From Limanda limanda (taxonomy: Eukaryota; Chordata; Actinopteri; Pleuronectiformes; Pleuronectidae), in assembly GCF_963576545.1 (NCBI RefSeq), contig NC_083642.1:6403274-6467273 (forward strand): DNA of 64,000 bases, written 5' to 3'. The notes under the pieces are model-generated. The model did not search any database. It saw only the letters and a program-made list of their open reading frames with translations, and was not told the DNA's origin. Within the stretch, counting starts at the first letter, position 1, and every line of letters begins with the position of its first letter. The position numbers and the translations under genes were made by a program. Positions 23,411-34,400 of the stretch are shown one piece after another.

Positions 23411-24210
23411 TAATCTTAATGCGTTCTTTCCTTACCCATAATGCATCCTTCTACCAAGTTTCGTGGAAATCTGTCTACCAGTTTCTGCGCATGCTTTATC
23501 TGGAGCTAATGATGGCCACATTGAAGGAACAAGGAACTACAGAAAGTCCATTAGAGGGACTTTCAGCTTTTGTGAATTAGTAATCCTCAATCACGTAAAG
23601 CACCGGGGACTCCACAGAATGCAAATCAACACAGCTTGTCATTAGTGAGTCACTTGTTTAAAGTCCAGCTTTACACTAAACAAGCTGGAGCTCGTCCAAC
23701 CTTTCAATCGGGACGTCCCAAGTACACAAGTTTGAGATTCCTTTTAAGTGAGTCGTCCTCTTAATGACACACATTTGACAAACTAATTATAGGCGCTCAT
23801 TAAATGAGATCGAGTTTCAATCGTCACGTAGAAACCTCCCACCCCACCCCGACCTTTTCTTCTCTGAGACACAGCAGGCTTGAATGGAAAAGTTGTGCAA
23901 CACGCTGCCTGGGCTTGTGATGAACTTGTAATCGCGATGAGTCACAGCCAGAGCGCCACGTCAGGTGGAAGACCACAGACCTCAGGTGAACGTCACCAGT
24001 CAACCAGCAAAACAGCTGACGCACTTTATTTCACCCCCCCGCTCCTGGAATTAATGTTACACACGTCTGTAAATGTATCTTTCTGCCTTATCACGTTTGT
24101 TTATATTACTTGTTTTTCTATTATATGCATCTTTTCATTATTATCTATGAACACCGGTTTACACTGTGCTACATTATACATTCATGACATTGTACTGTTT
24201 TGAAACAGCC

Positions 24211-24227
24211 AATAAAAATATTTTATT
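24211..24227. terminator. Near-palindromic bidirectional poly(A) signal
   Basis: AATAAAAATATTTTATT gives AATAAA on the plus strand (24211-24216) and AATAAA on the minus strand (24227-24222). It lies between the convergent tnfrsf9 and ccdc50-like genes, with a T/G-rich stretch (TTTGTTGTTGTA) downstream on the plus strand. It could end both transcripts, implying 3' UTRs of about 2.0 and 1.2 kb. Confidence 0.5.
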
Positions 24228-25435
24228 ATTTGTTGTTGTACAGTCGCATTCATTGTGGTCCACTACACAGAGTGGTACATTTCATTTGTAAAGAATAAAA
24301 AAACTGAAAGAAAAGAAACTGGTGTTCTAAATGTGGGAATAAAATGAACATTATACAAACAAACCAACTACAGAGCTGTTGTGTGTGTAAAAAATCGAAT
24401 CCTTCTCGTGTCCTGCAGGTCTGGACTGATACAAAAATCCTCCTAAGAAAATATACAAACCATGCTCTGGATACTGTACCGATTAATCTAAGCCTAAAGT
24501 ACCACATACACGTTTTTTTTGGAGTTTTCAAATGCATCTCTTGACCTCAGGGGTGTGATCATGTGACCTGGTGTCAGTGTAAAAAATCCGTCACACGATA
24601 ACAAGCGGTCGGATGTGTGGGGAAACCAGGGTCATCTTGAAAATGTCCAAAATAGCTGCTAACCTTTGTGCTTAGATTACTTTGCTGAATACATAATGAT
24701 CCCAGAGATCGAACATCCGTCCTCTCAGGTTGGGTTATATTTACATTTTGATAAAACAATGCACCGTGACATAAAATGATGACAGTTGTAATATGTGTTT
24801 CCGTATTTAAATAATGATTAAATAAGTTCATGTGATTGTCGTAGTGCTTCTGCAGACACAGCAGGAGTCTGGTCAAACTGCTCTGAAACAAAGCTTCGAA
24901 AACCCCCCACTCAGTTTATCAGACTAACTTCTTGTTTACTCCTCTTGGTAAAGTGAACAACTCAGGGTTTGTCCTGTACAGTCAGACATCGCTCAACTGA
25001 AGGTGAGGAAGTTACCTCTGATTCAACCTTGGTTATTTCCTCTGTGTCTTTCTTGTGGAAAATGAATCATGTACACGCTGCTGCTCTTTAAACACATATA
25101 AACAAAGAGGACATTTTGGATGCTGACAACACAGTCACACAGGATACAAATATAAAATGTTATACTGTTTAAATTAAACACGCAACACTGATGAATTCAA
25201 ACAATACTTCAATAAGCCTCAGTTTTCCCTTTGATAATCGTAAAGGCTTGAGTCCAAAGTGTTGTCACTGTTCACTCAATCAAGGACTTTTCTTAAAATG
25301 TCACTTCTCTGGTCTAAAGTGCTAATGGGAGTGGCCAGTCAACTCTTTTAACCTCAAAGTAATGGGATCGTGAGAACGGATATTTAGTGCTATGAGATAT
25401 ATTTTCAATCCATCAATCCGACTCTGTGCTGGACA

Positions 25436-28400
25436 TCACTGCTGCTTGCAGTTTTCCTTCTTCTCTTTTGGTTTCGAGTGCGTTGATTTCTCGGGCTGCC
25501 GCTTGGTGGGCGGGATGAACGCTGGCTCCACCAGGAAGCCGTTTAAGCCGGGATGCGGCACAGGAAGTGACTGACACGCCGGACCTGTCCACGGAGGAAA
25601 AGGATTGTGAGTATCAATCAATCAATCAATCAAATTGTATTTGTATAGCCCATATTCACAAATCACAATTCGTCTCATAGGGCTTTAACATGGTGTGACA
25701 TCCTCTGTCCTTAACCCTCAGCAAGAGTCAGGAAAAACGACTAAAAACCCTTTTACCGGTAAAAATACGTAGAAACCTCAGAGAGACACATGTGAGGTAT
25801 CCAGCTGTTGATTGAACATTATCATGTCAAGTGGCTCTGACCCTGATAAGTACCAGTTTGTTCCACTTGGAGGCGCTCCGTGTCCTGCCTCCGGGCCTGG
25901 AAGGTCGGGTCCAGCTCCTCTGCGATGTTCCTGATCTGCTGGGCCGGGCTGTGGACGCAGCAGTAACACTTCAGCACACACAGTATCAGGTTTATACAAA
26001 CCAGTGCAGTGACTGGGCGGATTGTTTGGTCTGTGGGTGCAGACTCAACACTGCACTTCCTGTGGCCTTTAACAACAGTGAATCTGATAAAATGAACGAT
26101 TCTGGAGATGTGTCTGCCACATGTAGACGTGTGTGTTTATGTAGGAGCAATTACAGTAAAGTGGCGCTGGGACTGGGCGGCTGGTTCTCCGGGCAGCAGT
26201 CGTCCGTGGGGGAAGGAAGTCCCTCGGAGTCCAGTCTCTCTCGCTGGACCTGGGATAGAGAGCACAAAGGAGTCCTGACTCATTTCATCGGCTTCTTTAG
26301 AAAATTAAAACAAAACTTCTGACTACAGCAGCAAAAGGGCACAAACGTCAAATATCGTAAAGTGGATCTTTCAAAAGACGTGCATGACACTGGGATGTCA
26401 AACCTTTACCCAGGGTTCACACACATTTTGACCAATGGATGACTTTTCCATGACTTTTCAATAACTTTAAACCAAATTTCCATGACCGAACATTTTGTGA
26501 AATCTCAATGTATACATGAAAAATTGACAACATTTAGTATTTAAGCTAACAATGAGAATTCCAAACCATACAGTATACATTATATGACACAAATGAATGA
26601 GAGACAATAGTTTGATTGAGGTCTTAGTCTGTTGTAACCCATGGTGTGTACTTTTCCATTTGTAGCCAAGCCTGGTTAAATCTACACTTCCCTGGCATAG
26701 TGCATTAACCGGCCTGCTTATATTTTGAGCGTATTTCTTTTAAAAGCATATGAATTATTTCAAATTCAGCAATGAACGACTGGACATAACAAATTTCCAT
26801 GAATTCTCCAAAGCACTTGGGATTCAAGCACTTTTCCCGGCCTGGAAAGACACATTTTACAATTCCATGACTTCTCCAGGTTTTTCATGACCGTAGGAAC
26901 CCTAACCTTTACCTGTCTCTCTCTTGCCGATCGTCTGTCATGGTGACTGATCATCGATCTGTGCTCACGCCACGACCCCGGCCCTTCCAGCTCACGCGAT
27001 CGGCGCTTCGACTTGACTTCCTGCTTCTGCATGAAACGTGCGATTTCCTACAACACAGCAAAGCGTCATTCCACAGGCGCATGTTAAACACGAGAGACAT
27101 GGATGCAGCAGACGTGTCGGATCCCAGTCGTACCTCGTCCTGCGCCACTTGTGCTACCCTGAAGTCTCCCTGTGGGTAGGGACCACGTGGAGGAGGGGGT
27201 TGGGAGTTCTGTGAGAACAAGACGATTAATGTCAGAAAAACACATCATCCATCCTTCCTCCTTTGCTCGTAAATCACAGTGAGTCACGACGAACCCTTGG
27301 ATCACTCATCCTCCTCAGCAGCTTGTCCTCTTCTTCCTGCAGCTTGCGGGCGAGTTCCTCATCCCTCAGGACCTGCTGCAGCTCCCCAAGGTTCAGGCTC
27401 GTTTCACTCGGATCCGGTTGCAGTGACACACCTGAGAACCGGGGTTTCACAACATCAGAGATCAAACATGCAAATCCCAAAAACCACAGAGTGAGTTGGA
27501 TGAAAAACAGCGTACAAATAATACAAAACCAATCAGTGGTGAGTCATCCCGGTGACATTTGAATCACACCGATAAGAGAAGATAACAGCGTGTGAAGGCA
27601 CGTTTCTCAACTGTTTTTGAGAAACACAACAGATTCCTGAGTGTTTACCCTGTCACTACATCAAGACTGATGATGAAGATGAAGGATGAAGGTGAAGGGG
27701 AAAGCACACACTGAAGATGATCTCAGGGCTAGAGGGAAAATCAAAAGATACACACAAGGCAAACGTCCCACTTCAAGTGAAGAGACCCCAAATCACCAAT
27801 AGAGCCAAATTTTGTCCAGATCAGAAGCTGATTGAGAGGAAACGAGTGGAACACAGAGAGGAAGTTTCCCTCAGGCAGATCCGAGGTGTTACCTTCTGCC
27901 TCGTGCCTTGACCTGTCCATGGAGGAGGCCCCGGTGCTGCTGAGGCTGAGGCTACGCTGTGGGGTTCGTCGGGGGGGCCACTCCGCCCTCCCTTCCTCCT
28001 CCCGCACCTCCTCCGAGCTCAACCTTCGTTCCGTGGTCGTGTGCCGAGGCCGGCGTTCACTCGCTGTCCTCTTGACCCTGGAATCATTCACATTCCTCCC
28101 TCTCGCCTCGTCATGCTCGCTCCACCTTCTACTTCCTCCACTTTCCCCTCTCGCCAGATTGGAGTCTCTGCTGCTGATCTCGTAAACCTCTCCACCACGC
28201 TCCCCGGTGTCACAGCGCCCGTCCGGGTCTTCTCTGTGATCTCTCCCGCTGTTCTCCCGGTGTGACGATATCCTCCTCTTCCTGATGTCTCCATGGAAAC
28301 TGTGCCTGGTGGTGGCCGCCCTCTGGAAGGCTCTCTGATGTGGTTGGGAGCTGCAGCAGGAGACCTCGCTCCCTTGAAGCACCTGGCTCTCTCGGCTTTG

Positions 28401-31400
28401 AGGGCCGATCTGCAGCGGCACCCCGTTGGCGCCGACCTTCACGGCCACGCCCCTCTCCCTGAGGACCTGGCCCAGCATCTCCCAGACTTGTCCGCTTCCG
28501 TCCGGCTGCCTGTGAGAGTTCCTGGCGTCCTCCTGGAAGTGGACACGTCTGTCTGGGTTGTCCCTTTGGCTCCAGGTCCTGGCCAGGTCTCGGTTGCCGT
28601 GTCTGCTCCGGTCAGGTAATCGGACGGATTCACTGCGGCTGCATCGCCTCTCTCTCCCCTCGACCGACCCGGAGTCTCTATCCTGATCCCCGGCCCTGTG
28701 CCATCGCTCATAATCCTCTCTGTGGCTCCTCTCCTGCTGCCGACTCCCATTCCTCCTCTTCTCTCTGTCATAAAGTTCATTGTCATAATAATCCCCTTCC
28801 CCTCTCTCCTGGCTCCAGCCTCTGAAGCTGCTGCGTGAGCTAAGACTTCTGAAGTTTCTCTCTTGTGGATAGCGTGAAGCGGCCCGGTGTTGAGGGGGGG
28901 CTGTGTTTATTCTTCTACTGGGTCTCTGGGACCAGTTGGAGAGCTGGGCAGAGAAAACTGTGTCTGATTCCTCGGAGTCTTCGCTCAAAGCTTCTCTCAA
29001 CTCTTCCCTGATTGGCCTAATGGAATCTGCGTGTCCTTGATTTGACCCTGAAGTTCTGCTTCCCCGAGCTACTGGTCCCCAGTGGGAGGCAGCCCGAGTC
29101 ACAGTTAGGTCTGAATGGTTGTGAGAGGTAGAATACTGCCACCTCGTGTTGGAAGATGAGCACTGCTCCCCTCCTTGGCCGCTGAGTGTGTGCTGGTGTG
29201 AGGCCGGCAGAGCAGAGTCACCGGCGCTGTCTTTAGTAAAGCCAAGACATGCAAACACAAAAGCAGGGAGGGTGGGTGAGGATGTCAGGGGGGGGGGCAG
29301 TAGACAAGTGCAGTTAATGATGAGGTAACATTTAGCATTAAAAACAGTGTATTATATATATATATATAAATGTTTAAAACACAACTGAGGCTTTCAAATA
29401 CATGGATAGAATAACAGCTACATGTTATATGCATGCAACACCTCATGCAGATGACAATATCATGCTATAGCTACTTAGGGGATGTTTTTGTTCATGCTGT
29501 TATAATATCTGTGAATATTATATCTCCAAATACAACAGTAGTAAAAAGTAGCAGTGGATTAAAGCTTTGTTAGGGAGAAAGTGAGCCAGTAAAAACAAAT
29601 ATTCCACTCATACAACACACATTTTGATTCAGATACAGATTCTCTGTGTCTCTGATACTGCTGAAAGTACCAGGTCGGGCAAAGACGAGTGCTTTAATCT
29701 ATGTATTGGTCAAACACCAGGTCTTTAAAGTATATTAGTTTCACCCAGATAAATGCATTTTTCTCTTTTTATGGAAATAACTTCTTCTTCTTCGCTGCTC
29801 CAAATCAGTAGTTGCGCTGCGCTGCCACTGATTTCAGACCAGCGAACAGGAAGTGATTTCCAGATGTGTAGCCAGAGCTGTAAAATGTCAGTTAGGCTGG
29901 AAAGTCCCACAAGATGAAACAAACACGTGCACCATGTGTAGGACTTCAGTTCCGAGCAATGTAAAATGATAAATTGTTGTGTTGCCAACATTCATTCAGT
30001 TGTGTTTCTTTGTTTTCAGCTTGGACGACCAGACTAGATAATAACTCCATTATCTGTATGTATTTGTTTTTCAAAGGGTTTAAACCTGAACCAGGCCAAA
30101 CAGCAGCGATAGCATCACTTCAATAAAAAGTTAATATAAAAACAGCTGTTTAAATATGTAATACAAGTTTTATTAACTAAACTGGTATGAGATTGTTAAT
30201 CACTATTGGCCACAATGCAAATTCCAGGTATCAGAAAGGGAAAAATGGAATTGGAACATCTGTAATGATGTGTAATGACATCTTCTGATGTGAAAAAACT
30301 AAATATTTATATATACAAATATTGTAAATAAATGTTTATCATGTTGGGTTTCCACATTAACACAAAGGCAATAAAACACTCATGGAAATGATGACAGTTG
30401 AATCTGTACCTTGGCTGCGGCCCTCCTGCCCTCGGCTCCTCGCTCTGATCCTCTGCTCCTCCTCCTCCTGCATCCTCTTAGCTATTTCCTGTGGAGACAA
30501 GGCAGAGCTGATTGCTTCTTTAGGTAGTAAATCACAATGAGTGACCACATAGGAAATCATGTTGAACTGGGATCACAGGGAGATGGAGCTGTTCTGTCAA
30601 AGAGGCAAATAAACACAGAGATATACGACCGATCATCGAAGAGCAGGAGGAAAATTGCCAACTACCTTCAAATTAGACTGTAAATTTACAGCCTCACAAT
30701 CCTGGAATTCATCATGATATCATGTTGACGTTTTTACAAAAGTCAGTGAAGAGCTCAGCCATTCGTTAACTCGACTGCCAGAAGTAGACAGAATTGGCAG
30801 TTTCCAACCAGCAGGTGGCAGCATGACACACTGAGTGAAACCGAAAGCCACCGAACAGGAGCCAGTGACTCATTAAAGTGGAAAAGTCTTTAGGAAACTT
30901 CTAAACATTTTTAGCCACCATGGTTTCGCTTTTCTGTTCTGCTCATTCCACGTGGTGAAGCAGAGAGAATCGCTCATTTAGAAACTGCTTTGATTCATTT
31001 CTTCTGCCTCTTCTGATTTGATCGGAACAACAACACAGAATCCAGCCCTGGACTCAGGAGCAGAAACATGCCAACAGAGGCCGGTCACCGGGACTGTTTC
31101 TCCTGAAGTAACACCTTGTCACTGAGGAATGCCTGCTCCCACCAGAGCTGTGATATGCGTCTGTTCCCTGAGGCAGAGCCCCCCCCACCCACGTCCCTGT
31201 GCCACTTTTCTAAGAAAGGCCAGGACTAATTATGTTCTCTACAAATCAGCGAAATTCTCCCGGTGCATCTTATGAAATCCCTCTCCGAACACGGCATTTG
31301 CATCATAAATCAACACTAAAAGCCAACGCAGCTCATTTTGCTTCACAATCAGGGGCAGGCACGTCGGCCACTTTGCCAGCATCAGCGGATAATTAGCAGC

Positions 31401-34400
31401 TTGCCATGGCAGGTTAGGTGCTGAGTGCCACGGGGATCTGGCATTTAAAACCTGCACAGCCTCACGCCTTCTGTTCCTGTGATTAAAGGCACGATCTGCA
31501 GGGAGGCAAATATTTAATCAACACCTCTGATCAGCCCGTCATTAAGAAGGTAAGTTAATGGGAGCGTTAATAGGTCATCACTCGCTCCGAACATCAACAC
31601 TCGTAAAAAGGAAATGATGAGAACCACACAGGAAGAGATGCATTAAGTGGCTCGACTCTTAACTCAGCAGGTAAATGAGGCTTCGTCTTTAAACAGAGGC
31701 ATATAGTCAATAGGGGTGGGAATTGGCAAAAATGTGACGATTCAATAGTATTGCGATATTTGGGCTACGATTCAATAGTATTGCGATTCTGCGATATGTT
31801 GCGATACTGCAAGTATTGCGATTCGATTCTGCGATATACTGCGATTCATGTCCCCCATATTATTCAAAGGCATTACAAAAAATGAGGAAAATAAGACTGC
31901 TCAACTCACTTTAAATGTCACATTTAATTCTGTGAACAACATTGTCTCCTACTTATTAACTGAAGTGCAAAAACTAAGAAAGGGTAGTGCAAAAACTTTG
32001 TTCTTGAACATTCAGGACACAGGACCTTTGTAATTATTTACTGAATAGGAGACCTCTCACATGAACACTGACCTCCATCATATAAATAAGAGTAACCTAG
32101 AGCTTCAATCAAATTGAGACCTGCAAGGTCATGACCCAAAATGTTAAATTCATTTGGGAATATTGGCATTTTTGTTCAGAAAAAGGAGTTGGTGAACATG
32201 CTCAGATGTTAAAGTGCTCCTCTGGGCCGTTACTATATCTCCTGCAGTGGAGAACATCCTTTCATACACACTAGGTATCTTTTAAACTCTGAAACTCTCC
32301 TCGTCATGCTTTGCCAGCAAGGGGCTGTTACATATATAATTGTAAATATTGCAATACTTTGTGCTACAGTATCGATATAATCGCGGGCGCAAAATATCGC
32401 GATACTGAACAGAATCGATTTTCTCCCCCACCACTAATAGTCAAGTGCCCAAAGTTTCCTCAGGGCTCAAATCAGCCTATGAAAAAAATAAATGTTTATA
32501 TTTATGTCTGTATATGACAAGGTAAATACAGTTAGTATAAATTACCCACAACATTTCCAGTTTATTCCCGTTAATTCCCGTATATTCCCGTTAATTCCCA
32601 TGGAAAGTTTCCAACATTGAATATTCCAGGAATTTTGCAACCCTAAGAACAGGAAGAGATGTATTCACCAGCCGTGTGATGCATTAAGTGGCTCGACTCT
32701 TAACTCAGCAGGTAAATGAGGCTTCGTCTTTAATCTGAGTGGAGACGCCTCGTGTGGGTTTCAAACCCAAAACCACTTTAATGTTGATGAATGAAACCCA
32801 CAGCCTCTCGGACCTCACATCCTCCAAACAAGGAGCTTTTATGAGCCCGGCCATGGCAGCCTCCTTCCCCCCCGACAGAGGAAACTGCAGGGTGAAGGAA
32901 AATATTATGCTGGAGCCGCCTTGTGACGCACTGGGCCAGCTGGGGAGTTACACAGCTCAGCTCTTCACTTCTACTGGTGGGCAGTCAGTGGGGGGGGGGG
33001 GGTCTGTGAAGCAACTGAAGTGAGGGAAATGCACATGTGCGCTGTAAAAAGAAAATGTACAGGGACTTAAAAATAAAGTTTTGGAGGGGTTGGGCTTCTG
33101 TGTGGACAACAGGGGGGAAGAGATTGATGGAAACCATCTGCTTTCCCTGTTGTGTTTGCGTTGCAAGAGGAATCGGTTTTGTACACATTAACACAAAATT
33201 TAAAGAAACCACAATAAAGGATATATATGGAAAGCGTACATGTGATTATATCACTTTGAGCAATATGCTATAATTATCATGCTAATATTAACACACTGAT
33301 AACATGCTGATATTGAGCAGGAGTAAAGCTTTACTTTTTAACGGTTCATCAATTCATCTGCATTAAGGCTCCATTATGCTTCTACGTATCTGTGTCGCGG
33401 AGAGGGACGCACGGATACCACGGACTCTTTTTGATTTATGCTTTTCCGAAGACCGTCCGTCTGAAAACAATTCACCGCCAAACAGTAGGTGGCGCAACGG
33501 AAGACGAGCTCAGAGAAGCCTACCCCATTTCTGGGAAGAAGAAGTCCACGTGTGTTTATTTACCTCTGTCGGCTTGCCTCCCACACACTGAACCATGGCA
33601 ACTAACAGACAGAGGCCACTAGACGCTCTTCAATGTTGCTATCCATATTCGTATCGTAGTTGTGTTTGGATTTTAACGTGGCCGTCTTATGATATACGGA
33701 AGAAAATCGGAAGTTTGAGGTCCGGAAATGTGAAATCCGGAAATGACGTCGTACGGAAATGATGTCGTTAGCGGACCAATCACAGCCCAGGCCTGTCCGT
33801 AGGCTATCCGAAATATCCACGGATAGTTAGAAAAATCAGAGGTGCACGAAAAGCTCTCCGAGGCGCTCGGAGAGGGCGTTCCACGGCGGAGAGGGCGGTC
33901 CTATCTGTCCGTATCCGTAAAAACGGAGAAGCATAAATCGGCCTTTAGTTCATCACTGTCGGGAGGGATTTCCTATTTTCAGTGTCTTTAATGTACAGAA
34001 GGAAATGAGTGTTGATGGGTGTGATCTGTTTGTCGGCAGGTGATTCGTCACAGGGACAGAACCTGTTGTCGGTCATAAAGAGGCAGCGATATTAAAATGA
34101 GGCCGTTTCACAGCCAGTTAGAAAGTCCTCGTAGGAGCTTTAAATCAAACTCATTCATCAAGTCTCCTGATTAAACTCGGCACTTAGAGTTTAACGCCAC
34201 ACGTCTCCTGCAGAAAGTGCATCGTTAAGGTTTTACACGTGTTGATTATGCACATCGGGCTCCACACGAGTACGTTCCGTGTGAAGTCGTCCATGCAGCC
34301 GGGGGTCCATGACGACAGACCGCCACAGAAACTGCTCCAGCCCCCCCACCCGGGTGTGGGAAGCTGACAGGTTGTGTCTCTGTTCAACAGCTGAATTTGC

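Larger units (their letters stand above)
22190..24240 (+). other. tnfrsf9 3' UTR / downstream region
   Basis: No exon after the stop. It includes a SINE (about 23090-23400) ending in (TTAATC)n, and a fragment (23430-23490) of the common fish repeat. AATAAA at 24211-24216 is a plausible end of the transcript; an earlier end upstream of the SINE cannot be excluded. Confidence 0.5.

Noticed and set aside
28293..28619. 108-codon open frame on plus strand opposite the large ccdc50-like exon
   Set aside because: Antisense shadow of the 1338-nt exon, whose phases and splice sites fit the gene.
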